Notes: generated by a model not told the origin, from the letters alone. A DNA stretch of 64,000 bases from Candidatus Dadabacteria bacterium (GCA_022827275.1 JAJDTG010000015.1:62001-126000), one strand, 5' to 3'. Counted from the stretch's first letter, positions 52,366 to 61,593 are shown. Numbers and translations: made by a program.

Positions 52366-52565
52366 CAATCCGTTTTTTTGTAATGGGGTCAATCAGATTC
52401 ACCGTTTTTTGAGCTGACTGGTTGTCCGGTTCCCGGGAATTTATCTTGATGCGCTTGAAGGCGGAACCTCGTGTCATGTATCATTTGTAGAATTTTTCAG
52501 AAGGACAAAACAGTCGGTAACACCTTCTGTGACAAAACAAGGAATTATTGAGGAAGAGTAGACTT

Positions 52566-53340
52566 ATGAAGGGATTTTTCTTGGCTGTAGCTCTGGTTCT
52601 GGCAAGCGGTTTTATTGCTGTTCCGTCTTTTGCGCATGATGGAGACCATCAAAACACGACCTTGGCCAGCGCCGTAATGAATGGTGTTGACAACGAGGAG
52701 AACAGGGAAGCTCTCAAAAATTTTGTTATGCACGCAAAAGCTCATATTGAGGAGGCTGAGTATATTGAGGATTTTCTCATTCTCCTAAGTGAATTCAGGG
52801 ACGAGGACGGAGATTGGATGGCGCATGACCGCAGTATATACCTGTACATTTTTCACAGCGGGTGAAGCCGACGAAGATGGTAAGCATCAGGAGATAGGTA
52901 TTTTTAACGCACTCAGTCCACTAAGAGAAGGCACTAACATACATGATATGACAGATGCTAACGGAGTGGAGGTTGCTCATGAACTTATAGACGCGGCAAC
53001 AGAACCGGGAAGAGATGGTTTTGGCGAGTATACGTGGGATGATCCGAGAATTGAAGGGGACGAGGTGAATGAACCCGGAAAATCTCCCGGTACTTCCCCC
53101 AAGATCGGCTATACCGTAATAGTGCAACTTCCCGGCGGTGATCAGCTAACGTCAACAAGGTTTGTGCTGGGTTCCGGTTTTTACCCTACTCCATTAATGG
53201 ATAGCGATAGTGATAGCGGATGTGCGATCGCAGGAGGAAACACTGGAAAAAACGGTCTCAGTTCGCTGTTTAACCTGCTTTTAGTGGTATCCGCCCTGTT
53301 TTTGGCGGTCTCGTGGAGAGCCCACACGGCCAGGAGATAA
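52566..53340 (+). pseudogene. Exported Cache-domain protein with frameshift and C-terminal anchor
   Basis: The ATG at 52566 (after AGGAAGAG) starts a signal peptide (MKGFFLAVALVLASGFIAVPSFA) and the first half of a Cache-type sensor domain (ENREALKNFVMHAKAHIEEAEY...SIYLYIF). Frame 1 stops at 52863-52865. The second half continues in another frame: TAGEADEDGKHQ, GTNIHDMTDANGVEVAHELIDAATE, FGEYTWDDP, PKIGYTVIVQLPGGDQL, FVLGSGFYP. The shift occurs near a run of five T (52849-52853). The second half ends with D-S-G-C-A-I-A-G-G-N, a membrane segment and arginines. The joined protein would be ~257 residues. It is either a recent pseudogene or a sequence error. Confidence 0.75.
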
Positions 53341-53734
53341 ATCTGCGCATGGGTGCAGCTGCGAGTGACTGCGGGAGAGGGGGATATTATGATCTCTCCG
53401 CTCCCACGCCGTTTAAGCCCTGTTGTCACCGAGTCAGACGGATGTTTTTCCCGGGCATCTTGATTTCACAAAAAACGCGAATGCTGTTGGTTCCGCGCGC
53501 CTTGCGCGCGGAACGAGCAGTGCTGTCTGCATGATAGCTGCCGAGAGACTCGTAAGGTTTGTTTCCCGGTAAAAACACGCATAGTTTCGAAAAATTTTTC
53601 TGCCCCGCTATCGTCTGGGGATTCGTTTCTTGGCATGAAATGGCCTTGGTTTCCGCGCAGGGGGCGCGTGGGTTTTTGCTGTTGTTCGGGTAAAATACAG
53701 AAAAACCCCACTTCACTCTGCGGAGAATAATGAA
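53341..53734. other. Spacer before rpe with strong hairpins
   Basis: No gene is supported; a minus-strand 96-codon frame (53716 to 53426) has no family features. The spacer holds an 11-bp hairpin (53490-53514) and, near 53651-53673, a weaker sequence of similar style (TTGGTTTCCGCGC followed by GGCGCG). Confidence 0.45.
53490..53514. repeat. Perfect 11-bp hairpin, GC-rich
   Basis: GTTCCGCGCGC and its complement GCGCGCGGAAC are separated by CTT. The stem is GC-rich but no T-run follows on either strand, so it is more like a REP-type palindrome than a terminator. A diverged second copy may lie ~160 bp downstream. Confidence 0.6.
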
Positions 53735-54409
53735 ATGAAGAAACTCTTGGCTCCTTCGATACTCTCGTGTGACTATCTTCGCCTTGAAGACGAGGTAACC
53801 GCCGTCTGCCAGGCGGGCGCCGACCTAATACACGTCGACGTGATGGACGGGCATTTTGTTCCGAACATAAGCATAGGAATACCCATAGTGGAGGCGATTG
53901 CCCGGATGGAGTCGCCGCCCCAGATGGATATACACCTGATGATTGATAGTCCCGAGAAATTCACGGAAAAATTCATAGACGCGGGCTCTCCCCACGTGAA
54001 GATCGTCACGGTCCAGATGGAAGCCTGCAACCTTCTCTACAGCGCTCTCTCATCCATCAGGTGGAGAGGGGTTATGACCGGGGTGGCACTTAACCCCGCG
54101 ACCCCGATCGGAGTGATCGAGGAAAAGCTGATGGAGCTTATAGACGTGATAGTGATAATGACCGTGGAGCCGGGATTCGGGGGTCAGAAGTTCATTCCCG
54201 AGATGCTGTCGAAAATAAGAGACCTGAGATCTCTACTTGACAAGATGGATGGAAAGAAGCCGCTTATTGAAGCTGACGGCGGCATAAATCTCGGGAACAT
54301 AAGGGAAGTGGTCGAAGCCGGGGCGGACATAGTGGTAACGGGCTCCGGAATATACAAGACGGAAAACTACGCCGATACGATGTCGGCCATGCGCGAGATG
54401 ATGGAGTAG
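53735..54409 (+). CDS. rpe: Ribulose-phosphate 3-epimerase
   Basis: The 224-residue TIM-barrel enzyme of the pentose phosphate pathway: LAPSILSCDYLRLEDEV, DLIHVDVMDGHFVPNISIG, DIHLMIDSPEKF, MTVEPGFGGQKFIPEM, IEADGGINLGNI and GADIVVTGSGIY. All metal and catalytic residues (His, Asp pairs) are in place. A CGGAGA site precedes the start. Confidence 0.96.
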   Translation: MKKLLAPSILSCDYLRLEDEVTAVCQAGADLIHVDVMDGHFVPNISIGIPIVEAIARMESPPQMDIHLMIDSPEKFTEKFIDAGSPHVKIVTVQMEACNLLYSALSSIRWRGVMTGVALNPATPIGVIEEKLMELIDVIVIMTVEPGFGGQKFIPEMLSKIRDLRSLLDKMDGKKPLIEADGGINLGNIREVVEAGADIVVTGSGIYKTENYADTMSAMREMME

Positions 54410-54429
54410 GGACCGGACCCGAGGGCCGC

Positions 54430-55104
54430 GTGTTTTTCCGGGGAAAGATGAAGTCTCAAGAGCGAAACTACATAGCCGACATAGAGCGGTATTTTCTCGG
54501 GCTTGCGGGGAAGGGCCTGATGCTTTCAGCCAGGGACTACGGTTTCATAAGGGAACTTGGCGAAAGATCCGTCTCAAAGGAAATGGTAATTAAGGCCATA
54601 GCCTACGGCTTTGAGCAGAAGAGGCAGAGAGGGGCCCAGGAGCCGAGGGGGCTTTTTAACCTGAGGCATGAAATTGAAGATTACCTGAGAACGCAGTCGG
54701 TAGAACGGGAATCGGAACAGACAAGACCCAAGAGCGCCGCTTTTACGAGGAGCAGCATAGTAGAGCAGACCCTGAAGAGGCTTGACAGGATCATAGTTGA
54801 GGAAAGAAGAGAGGATATACGGGGGAGATACGAGGAACTAAGAAGCAGGGTCCGGAAGACGGACGGCGCGGGACCCGCTAACGTATACAAACAGTTTGAT
54901 TTGCTGTGGCGGGAGTTCATGGGGGATGTTTTCTCGGGTCTTTCCGAAGAGAGGAAAGAGCAGATAACAGATGCCGCGCTAAGCAGGCTTCCCGCCGAGG
55001 CTAAGCTCTACGACGAGGATGCCAGAAGAAAAACCCTTAACGCTTTCAGGGATGAAATCGTATGCGAGACTTTCGGCATAAATAATGTTTTCACGATGAA
55101 GTAA
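54430..55104 (+). CDS. Hypothetical helical protein, partner of the DnaC-like gene
   Basis: The 224-residue protein is charged and helical: YIADIERYFLGLAGKGLMLSARDYGFIRELGERSVSKEMVIKAIAYGFE, and a C-terminal domain (QFDLLWREFMGDVFSGLSEERKEQITDAALSRLP). The start is GTG 54430 or ATG 54448, both possible. It ends 1 bp before the DnaC-like ATPase gene, so they are coupled. The pair may be a lineage-specific helicase-loading module, with this gene in the DnaD-like or loader-partner role; that is inference. Confidence 0.6.
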   Translation: MFFRGKMKSQERNYIADIERYFLGLAGKGLMLSARDYGFIRELGERSVSKEMVIKAIAYGFEQKRQRGAQEPRGLFNLRHEIEDYLRTQSVERESEQTRPKSAAFTRSSIVEQTLKRLDRIIVEERREDIRGRYEELRSRVRKTDGAGPANVYKQFDLLWREFMGDVFSGLSEERKEQITDAALSRLPAEAKLYDEDARRKTLNAFRDEIVCETFGINNVFTMK

Positions 55105-55105
55105 T

Positions 55106-55927
55106 ATGGCCAGGAGAAAACACATTGCGGCCGGTTGTCAAACATGTTCCGGCAGGGGGTACATGATTTCCACGGAGAACGATCAGTACGCCCGCGCGCA
55201 GGTCTGCGGCTGCATCTCCGAGTGCGGCGACTGCGGAGGGTCGGGGACGGTGTTTCTGGAGAACGAAAGGGGCTATAGGTACCTTGAGCGTTGCGGAACC
55301 TGCGGGGTGGTAAGACTTAAAATCAGGAGATACAACAATGCGAAGATTCCATCAAAGTTCGCCGGTGTTCTTCAGTCAGACGATATAGACCCCCGTGGAC
55401 AGAGTCAGCTTGATGCAATGACCTACGTAAAGTCGTTTGTCGACAAGTACCCGGAGGAAAAGGGCTTTCTGCTTATGGGAGGTCCCGGGCTTGCCAAGAC
55501 ACGCCTGGCCGTAGGGGCCATAGCGGAGCTTACTCTCCAGAAAGCCGTTGAATGCGTGTTTACCGATTTTTTCTTTCTCCTCGGGGACCTGCGGGAAGCC
55601 TATTCCGCGGGAATTCCTGAAAACGAGATAATAGGACCGCTGATAAACGCGGAAATTCTGGTGATAGACGAGATGGGAAAGGGAAGGAGTTCCGAATGGG
55701 AACAGAACATCCTTGACCAGCTTATCTCCAAGCGCTATAACTCCTCAAAGAAGACTCTCGTTACCACCAACTACATAGCCAGGGAGTCGCTGCCAAAGAA
55801 ATCCAGGAGCAAAACGGAAGTACTTGAGGACAGGGTGGGGGAGAGGATAGCTTCAAGGCTTTATGAGATGTGCACCCCGCTTTTCATCGATGGAAGCGAC
55901 TATAGGAAAGGCGAAATCTCCTCGTAA
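55106..55927 (+). CDS. DnaC-like AAA+ ATPase with N-terminal zinc-ribbon (probable replicative helicase loader)
   Basis: The N-terminus has C-Q-T-C-S-G-R-G-Y-M and C-G-D-C-G-G-S-G-T, the CxxCxGxG repeats of DnaJ-type zinc fingers, plus C-G-T-C-G. The AAA+ core follows: Walker A GGPGLAKTRLAVGAIAEL (~127-144), FFFLLGDLREAYSAG, Walker B ILVIDEMGKG and the sensor stretch TLVTTNYIARESLP. It resembles DnaC/DnaI helicase loaders. There is no IS nearby, so it is not IstB. The N-terminal zinc ribbon is typical of DnaI-like loaders. Confidence 0.78.
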   Translation: MARRKHIAAGCQTCSGRGYMISTENDQYARAQVCGCISECGDCGGSGTVFLENERGYRYLERCGTCGVVRLKIRRYNNAKIPSKFAGVLQSDDIDPRGQSQLDAMTYVKSFVDKYPEEKGFLLMGGPGLAKTRLAVGAIAELTLQKAVECVFTDFFFLLGDLREAYSAGIPENEIIGPLINAEILVIDEMGKGRSSEWEQNILDQLISKRYNSSKKTLVTTNYIARESLPKKSRSKTEVLEDRVGERIASRLYEMCTPLFIDGSDYRKGEISS

Positions 55928-56065
55928 ATACCACCCGTTCAACTGAAATCCAAAGCTAATGTGCCGAGGGTAGCGCACCTGCCCTTGATGTTTTTTTATT
56001 TGACCTTTTCCGCAGTCTTTTATCCTAGATAACTTTTAGCAAAAATTAATTAAATTATTGAAAGA

Positions 56066-56094
56066 TTGTAAAAACTATTGATATTTGCTATTCT
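56066..56094 (+). promoter_or_regulatory. Promoter of relBE
   Basis: TTGTAA (56066-56071) and TATTCT (56089-56094) are 17 bp apart, ~20 bp before the antitoxin start. Repeated CTATT elements in the spacer may bind the RelB-like protein. Confidence 0.5.
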
Positions 56095-56114
56095 TTAGTG
56101 CCGGAGGTGATGTC

Positions 56115-56381
56115 ATGGCTAAGGAGAGAAGTGGTTCATCTGACATGGTAAATATCTCGGCGCAGATTCCTGCTGAAATCGCCGAAATATTAGGCAAGGT
56201 ATCGAGAGCGGAGGAAAGGTCAAAAAGCTATTACGTAAGAAAGGGATTAGAGCTGTTTTTAATGGCTAGGCTGGAAGATCTTGAGGATTATGAAGAAGCT
56301 GCTAAAGCTTATGAGGAATTTCTGGCCTCTGGAGAAAGAACGGTTTCTTTTTCTGAACTCAAAAAGGAACTGAACCTCTAG
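56115..56381 (+). CDS. RelB/CopG-type ribbon-helix-helix antitoxin
   Basis: The 88-residue protein: MVNISAQIPAEIAEILGKVSRAEERSKSYYVRKGLELFLMARLEDLEDYEEAAKAYEEF. The N-terminal part is a ribbon-helix-helix DNA-binding domain; the C-terminal acidic helix binds the toxin. ATG 56115 follows GGAGG (56103-56107) by 7 bp; the TTG 30 bp upstream is ignored. The toxin gene starts 4 bp after its stop. Confidence 0.88.
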   Translation: MAKERSGSSDMVNISAQIPAEIAEILGKVSRAEERSKSYYVRKGLELFLMARLEDLEDYEEAAKAYEEFLASGERTVSFSELKKELNL

Positions 56382-56385
56382 AATT

Positions 56386-56664
56386 ATGTGGAAGGTGGAG
56401 TTCAGCGAAAAGGCCGCAAAGCAATTCGCCAAATTGCCTAGAAGTATTCAGCAAAACATTGTTATGGCCATAGACGAGAAACTGTTGATTGATCCTGATT
56501 TTTATCTTTCCCGGCTGTCGGGTCATATGGGAAGCGTTTATAGATTCAGAGTTGGCAACTCTAGATTGTTGTGTCTGAAACGAGATGAAGAGATATTTAT
56601 CATAGCCGTCGGGCACAGAAAAGATATCTACAAGAGCATGTCGACTACAGTGACACCACAATAG
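56386..56664 (+). CDS. RelE/ParE-family toxin
   Basis: The 92-residue toxin: WKVEFSEKAAKQFAKLPRSIQQNIVMAIDEKLL, then SGHMGSVYRFRVGNSRLLCLKRDEEIFIIAVGHRKDIYK. The strand R-F-R-V-G-N-S-R-L-L and the C-terminal G-H-R-K-D-I-Y match the RelE ribosome-dependent mRNase pattern. Arg and Lys catalytic candidates are kept. Antitoxin-toxin order is standard for relBE. Confidence 0.9.
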   Translation: MWKVEFSEKAAKQFAKLPRSIQQNIVMAIDEKLLIDPDFYLSRLSGHMGSVYRFRVGNSRLLCLKRDEEIFIIAVGHRKDIYKSMSTTVTPQ

Positions 56665-56696
56665 CTTTAACTTCTGGCACTACATGACTTGTTGCT

Positions 56697-57731
56697 CTAG
56701 AAATCCCAGAATTTCGAATAAATCCTTCTGATTTCCGAGACTGTGTGTTCGCAGTTTGTCCGCTTGGGATCAAAACCGGTATCCGATGTCTTAAGATCGA
56801 GTATCTCCTCTATGACCGACTTCATGATCAGTCCCATTTCCGCGATGTTGTAGCCGCCTTCGAGCAAAAAGGCGATATTTCCGCGGCAGTGTTTCTCGGC
56901 GAGCTGCATAACGAATCTTGTAAGCCTGGCGAAACCTCCTGAGGTAACCAGCATTCCTCCCATCGGGTCGACCTGGTAAGCGTCAAAGCCCGCGGAGATG
57001 AGAATGAATTCCGGGGAGTACTGCTCCACCACGGGTTCGAGTATCTCGGCGAAGATCCTGAGGTAGTCCTCGTCTCCCAGCATCGCGGGGCAGGGGACGT
57101 TAACCGTGTACCCGAGCCCGTCTTTATATCCGAGTTCCTTAAGGCTTCCGGTGCCGGGGTAAAACGGGAACTGGTGCACTGAGAAGAAAAGCACGCTGGC
57201 TGAATCATAGAAGATATGCTGGGTGCCGTTTCCATGATGCACGTCCCAGTCTATGATCAGGACCCTCTCAAGCCCGCAGTTGGCCAACAGGTGGGCTCCC
57301 GCGACCGCCACGTGATTAAACAGGCAGAACCCCATCGCCCTGTCGTGTTCGGCGTGATGTCCGGGAGGGCGGGCGAGTACGAACGCGGTATCAATTTTCC
57401 CTGAGAGAATATCGTTTACCGAGCATATAAGCCCCCCTGAGCCGGCAAGCGCGGCGTCAAAAGAAACCTCGCACGTAGTAGTGTCGGCATCGAGCTGCGA
57501 GAACTCCTTGCCGGAGGTGCTTTTGACCATGTCGAAATAGGGCTTGCTGTGTGCGAGGGTGATCTCTTCCTCCGTAGCGGGTCTTGTGTCGGCGGGAACC
57601 GTTTTCTCCATAAGGCCCGAACTCTCAAGCACCCCCAGAATGCTGGTCAGTCTTTCCGGACACTCCGGATGTCCGGGAGGGTTCTGATGAGCCAGGAAAA
57701 GATCGTTACTTACTATCGAGAGTCTCTTCAT
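56697..57731 (-). CDS. Histone deacetylase family (AcuC/class II-like) deacetylase
   Basis: The 344-residue zinc-dependent deacetylase has RPPGHHAEHDRAMGFCLFNHVAVAGAHL (catalytic His pair), VLIIDWDVHHGNGTQHIFY (zinc Asp/His), ISAGFDAYQVDPMGG (zinc Asp) and FLLEGGYN. Substrates may be acetylated proteins, polyamines or acetoin-related metabolites. The 5' end overlaps the folC 3' end by 26 bp. Confidence 0.92.
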   Translation of the reverse strand: MKRLSIVSNDLFLAHQNPPGHPECPERLTSILGVLESSGLMEKTVPADTRPATEEEITLAHSKPYFDMVKSTSGKEFSQLDADTTTCEVSFDAALAGSGGLICSVNDILSGKIDTAFVLARPPGHHAEHDRAMGFCLFNHVAVAGAHLLANCGLERVLIIDWDVHHGNGTQHIFYDSASVLFFSVHQFPFYPGTGSLKELGYKDGLGYTVNVPCPAMLGDEDYLRIFAEILEPVVEQYSPEFILISAGFDAYQVDPMGGMLVTSGGFARLTRFVMQLAEKHCRGNIAFLLEGGYNIAEMGLIMKSVIEEILDLKTSDTGFDPKRTNCEHTVSEIRRIYSKFWDF

Positions 57732-58980
57732 TTTGGATCACTTCTTTAAGATAACCTACCAGATAAAAGGAACCACATACACAGGCTGCTTCTCCGTAAC
57801 CAAGAAGCTTTTCATATGCCTCCCGGGGATCCTTTACCATCTCGACCGAATCGAATTCTCCACGGGTAAGCGCCAGAATTCTTTCCGTTTCCAAGGATTT
57901 CCTGACTCCGGGAAGTTCCGTTATGATCAGTTTTCCCGAGACGCGGGAGAGCGTTTCGGTGAACCCTGCGATGTCTTTGTTATCAAGCATTGTTAAGAGG
58001 AAATTGAATTTTTTCCCGGGATGATAAAACTCAAGCGACTTAACGAGGTTCTCTCCCGCGGCTAGGTTGTGCGCGCCGTCGATTATAACGGGAGTCCCCC
58101 TGTCCAAGTATTCCATTCGTCCTCCCAGGCCGACTTCCGAAAGAGCCTCCTTTATTTTTCCCGGATCCGTTTTGTAGCGGGTATGCATTGTCAGCAGCTC
58201 GGCCGCCGCTATGGATATAACGGCGTTTTCCACCTGGTGCGTGCCCGCCAGAGAAACTCTGAGTCCCGGAATATTCCACCTGGGTCCAATGTAGTCGAAG
58301 CTCAGATCCTCTTTTTCCCTGTAAGTGAACTCTGCTCCGATTCTGTGGCATACTGAGGAGTTCTCCCGGACCCTGCGCTCGATTACCGACAGGGCCTCGC
58401 CCGTGCATCCTGTCACCACGCGGGCGTTTTTCTTGATTATTCCGGCTTTTTCCCCGGCAATCTCACCCAAGGTATTTCCCAGGTATTCGGTGTGGTCAAA
58501 GGACACGTTCGTTATAACGCCTGCAAGGTGGTCGCATACGTTTGTCGAGTCCCATCTCCCGCCCATCCCCACTTCAAGCACGCCTACGTCTATTGACTTG
58601 CCGTTGAAGTGAAGGAATGCGGCTGCGGTGAGCGTTTCGAAATAACTGAGCTCCACGCCAATCCTGGCGCAGGCGGCAAAGACCGTGCCCAGGGTCTCTT
58701 CAAGCTGATCCCCGGTTATCTCCTCTCCGCCTACCTTTATTCTCTCCGTGACGTCGATCAGGTGAGGGGAGGTAAAGAGACCTGTGCGATAGCCGTTTGC
58801 CTCGAATATTGACGCGATGCAGGTCGCCACGGACCCCTTGCCGTTAGTTCCGGCAACGGCGACGTAATCCTTTTCCCTGTGAGGAGAGCCCAGTTCTTCA
58901 AGAACCGCGGTGATTCTGCCGAGCCCCGGTTTTACGCTGTCCACTCCCTTCAGGCGGAGTCTGTCGAGATTCTGAAACAT
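57706..58980 (-). CDS. folC: Folylpolyglutamate synthase/dihydrofolate synthase
   Basis: The 424-residue Mur-like ligase adds glutamate to folates. Walker A AVAGTNGKGSVATCIASIFEANGYRTGLFTSPHL, ERIKVGGEEI, VGMGGRWDSTNV, ITNVSFDHTEYLGNTLGEIAGEKAGIIK and IDGAHNLAAGENLVKSL. Overlaps the deacetylase gene downstream. folP further upstream in the same direction completes the folate set. Confidence 0.95.
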   Translation of the reverse strand: MFQNLDRLRLKGVDSVKPGLGRITAVLEELGSPHREKDYVAVAGTNGKGSVATCIASIFEANGYRTGLFTSPHLIDVTERIKVGGEEITGDQLEETLGTVFAACARIGVELSYFETLTAAAFLHFNGKSIDVGVLEVGMGGRWDSTNVCDHLAGVITNVSFDHTEYLGNTLGEIAGEKAGIIKKNARVVTGCTGEALSVIERRVRENSSVCHRIGAEFTYREKEDLSFDYIGPRWNIPGLRVSLAGTHQVENAVISIAAAELLTMHTRYKTDPGKIKEALSEVGLGGRMEYLDRGTPVIIDGAHNLAAGENLVKSLEFYHPGKKFNFLLTMLDNKDIAGFTETLSRVSGKLIITELPGVRKSLETERILALTRGEFDSVEMVKDPREAYEKLLGYGEAACVCGSFYLVGYLKEVIQNEETLDSK

Positions 58981-59081
58981 TTTGGGCCTACAGGGTTAAA
59001 GATAGCACATGCCGGCTTGAAATCCTGTTCACGTTGCAGGAGCGTTTTTTCGAGGCGGGACGGAGATCCGGGCTGAAGCAG

Positions 59082-59459
59082 TCAGTCCTCAAGTATAACT
59101 ACGGCGACTGAGTATTCGCCGTCGTGTGATATGGTGGTATGAATCCGGGTCAGGCCCCTTTGTTCGGCTATTTCCTTCGTGCTTCCCCGAAGGTCTATGA
59201 AGGGTTTTCCAAGCTCGTTGCGCTTGACCGCTATGTTGTGAAACTTTATTCCCCGTCTGAACCCGGTCCCAAGCGCCTTGACAAAGGCCTCCTTGACCGC
59301 GTAGTTGGCCGCGTAGGTTATGTTCCTGTTCTTGCCGTTACCGTTTTGCGCGAGTTCGTCATCGGTGAAGACTTTTCGAAGGAACTTCTCCCCCCATCTC
59401 TCGATAAGGCTCTCTATGCGACTGTTGCGAACCATATCGATGCCTATGCCTGAAACCAT
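59082..59459 (-). CDS. acpS: Holo-[acyl-carrier-protein] synthase
   Basis: The 125-residue enzyme attaches 4'-phosphopantetheine to ACP: GIGIDMVRNSRIESLIERWGEKFLRKVFTDDEL, AANYAVKEAFVKALGTGFRRGIKFHNIAV and the terminal TTISHDGEYSVAVVILE. The metal-binding Asp and Glu (IDMV, KEAF) are present. Lies 34 bp after pdxJ, a widespread neighbour pair. Confidence 0.95.
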   Translation of the reverse strand: MVSGIGIDMVRNSRIESLIERWGEKFLRKVFTDDELAQNGNGKNRNITYAANYAVKEAFVKALGTGFRRGIKFHNIAVKRNELGKPFIDLRGSTKEIAEQRGLTRIHTTISHDGEYSVAVVILED

Positions 59460-59493
59460 ATCTTTTTGCCTTATGCCTTGCTGTAGAACAATA

Positions 59494-60207
59494 CTATAGC
59501 AGGTTGATCATGTCTCTTACGGCTTTCTCCATCCCGGAGAGAACCGCCCGTGAAACTATGCTGTGGCCGATGTTGAGTTCCTCAATCCCGTCTATCTGTG
59601 AAACCGCGGTCACGTTGACGTAGTTTAGCCCGTGACCGGCGGATACCCTGAGTCGCTGGGAGAGGGCGTCTTCCGTTGATTTTCTGATCTTTTGAAGTTC
59701 CATCATCATCCCGGTCTCGTCGCGGGCGTTTGCGTAACTTCCGGTGTGGATTTCAACCATGTGAGCGCCGGCCTGCGCGGAAGCGCTTATCTGGTCGGGA
59801 TCGGGGTCTATGAAGATGCTTACGAACAGTCCGGAACTCTTAAGCTTCTCAACCCCCGCGGCAATTCTCTCCGTATCCCCGCGCACGTCAAGCCCTCCTT
59901 CGGTAGTTATCTCCTGCCTTTTCTCAGGAACAAGGGTCACGACGTCAGGAAGCGTCCCGCACGCAATCTCGATCATCTCGTCCGTTACGGCCATTTCCAT
60001 GTTGAGCTTCGTCCGCACCGTCTGTTTCAGCAGAAGAAGGTCCCTTTCCTGAATGTGCCGGCGGTCTTCGCGAAGATGGACCACTATTCCGCTCGCTCCG
60101 GCGAGCTCGGCCACCGCGGCGGCAGCCACGGGATCGGGCTCATCCCCCCTCCTTGCCTGTCTCAGGGTTGCCACGTGGTCAACGTTTACGTTCAGTCTGG
60201 TTTTCAT
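59494..60207 (-). CDS. pdxJ: Pyridoxine 5'-phosphate synthase
   Basis: The 237-residue TIM barrel: [114 protein letters not shown], and [11 protein letters not shown]. All active-site residues (His, Glu, Glu) in place. Directly follows glmM with no gap. Confidence 0.96.
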   Translation of the reverse strand: MKTRLNVNVDHVATLRQARRGDEPDPVAAAAVAELAGASGIVVHLREDRRHIQERDLLLLKQTVRTKLNMEMAVTDEMIEIACGTLPDVVTLVPEKRQEITTEGGLDVRGDTERIAAGVEKLKSSGLFVSIFIDPDPDQISASAQAGAHMVEIHTGSYANARDETGMMMELQKIRKSTEDALSQRLRVSAGHGLNYVNVTAVSQIDGIEELNIGHSIVSRAVLSGMEKAVRDMINLL

Positions 60208-61590
60208 CTACAGGTTTCCTGTTCCTATGTTCTCGCTTATTACGGAAGATACGCGGGAAGCGATTCCGTTTATCAGGGTTTCATCCTCTCCCTCCACCAT
60301 TACCCGTGCCAGCAGTTCGGTTCCGGAATATCTGAGGTTTATTCTTCCTTTGCCCCCGAGGATTTCTTCAGATTCCCTGACTATCTCGGCAAGTCCCGGG
60401 ATCTGCTCAAACGGTTTTTTCTCTTTGATCTCGAAACTGTTAAGAACCTGCGGAAACATGTCTATTATCCCGGCAAGCTCAGAAAGCGGTTTCCCCTTTC
60501 TTTTCATTATGCCCAGAATCTGAAGCGAGGCCAGCAGGCCGTCCCCCGTGGTCGAGTGGTCAAGAAACAGCAGGTGGCCCGATTTTTCGCCTCCGAGGTT
60601 AGCGCCCAGTTTTCTCATCGCTTCTACGACGTACCTGTCTCCCACGCGGGTTCTCTCGAGTTTCAGCCCTTTTGCGTTAAGGTAGTTCTCAAGGGCCATG
60701 TTGCTCATCTGGGTAGATACCACGGTGTCCGTTGCCAGGGTGCCGGTCTCAAGCATTTCGGATGAGCAGATAGCAAGCACGTGGTCGCCGTCGACCTCAT
60801 TTCCGTTCTCATCGCAGAAGACCACCCTGTCCGCGTCTCCGTCAAGCGCTATTCCTATGTCGGAGCGGCTTCGCACTACTTCTTCGCATAGTATCTCGGG
60901 CCGCAGGCTTCCGCAGTCAACGTTTATGTTCGTTCCGTTGGGATCAGTGCCGATCGTGATTACCTCGGCTCCGAGCTCCTCAAAAATTATGGGTGCGACC
61001 TTGTACGCGGCTCCGTTGGCGCAGTCAACCACGATCTTAACCCCGTCGAGCGTGAGATCGTCGGGGAAAGTGTTTTTGAGAAACACTATGTAGCGTCCGA
61101 CCGCGTCCTCGATTCTTTTCGCCTTTCCCGTCAGGGGAGGGGGGCTTAACTGCTTTTCTCCGAGAACCATGTTCTCTATCTCTATCTCCGTTGCGTCCGG
61201 AAGCTTGAAGCCCGTGGAATCGAATATCTTTATTCCGTTATCGGTGTAGGGATTGTGTGACGCGGAGATGACAACTCCGGCCGTGGCTCTCATGTTTGAA
61301 GTGAGAAAAGCTATCGCCGGAGTCGGCAGGGGACCCACGAGCAGTACGTCGGCTCCCATGGACGTTATGCCCGAGGCTATTGCCTGTTCGAAGACGTAGC
61401 CTGAAAGGCGGGTGTCTTTGCCGACGAGTATCTTCACGTGGCCGCCCGTCTTTTCGGACAGATATTTTGTGAGCGCTTTCCCGAGGGCAAGCGATATCTC
61501 GGGGGTCATCGGGTAGGTGTTGGTAACCCCCCTTATTCCGTCGGTTCCAAAAATTTTTCTTTCGGGAAATTCAGATGCGGAGTTCTTCAT
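60208..61590 (-). CDS. glmM: Phosphoglucosamine mutase
   Basis: The 460-residue enzyme interconverts glucosamine 6- and 1-phosphate for cell-wall precursors. FGTDGIRGVTN, the phosphoserine loop SASHNP (109-114), the metal loop LDGDADRV and GGEKSGHLLF are visible, plus the C-terminal RYSGTELLARVMVEG. It lies in the cdaA-cdaR-glmM cluster known from Firmicutes, where CdaR and GlmM modulate c-di-AMP synthesis. Confidence 0.96.
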   Translation of the reverse strand: MKNSASEFPERKIFGTDGIRGVTNTYPMTPEISLALGKALTKYLSEKTGGHVKILVGKDTRLSGYVFEQAIASGITSMGADVLLVGPLPTPAIAFLTSNMRATAGVVISASHNPYTDNGIKIFDSTGFKLPDATEIEIENMVLGEKQLSPPPLTGKAKRIEDAVGRYIVFLKNTFPDDLTLDGVKIVVDCANGAAYKVAPIIFEELGAEVITIGTDPNGTNINVDCGSLRPEILCEEVVRSRSDIGIALDGDADRVVFCDENGNEVDGDHVLAICSSEMLETGTLATDTVVSTQMSNMALENYLNAKGLKLERTRVGDRYVVEAMRKLGANLGGEKSGHLLFLDHSTTGDGLLASLQILGIMKRKGKPLSELAGIIDMFPQVLNSFEIKEKKPFEQIPGLAEIVRESEEILGGKGRINLRYSGTELLARVMVEGEDETLINGIASRVSSVISENIGTGNL

Positions 61591-61593
61591 GAT

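Noticed and set aside
52315-52547. SAM riboswitch upstream of metK
   Set aside because: The leader is only ~20-25 nt from the predicted promoter to the start, too short for any known SAM riboswitch.
53426-53716. 96-codon minus-strand frame before rpe
   Set aside because: Its codons cross the GC hairpin and it shows no family pattern or ribosome binding site.
59692-60765. 357-codon plus-strand frame over pdxJ/glmM
   Set aside because: Both minus-strand genes are fully conserved; the long frame only reflects GC-biased codon use.
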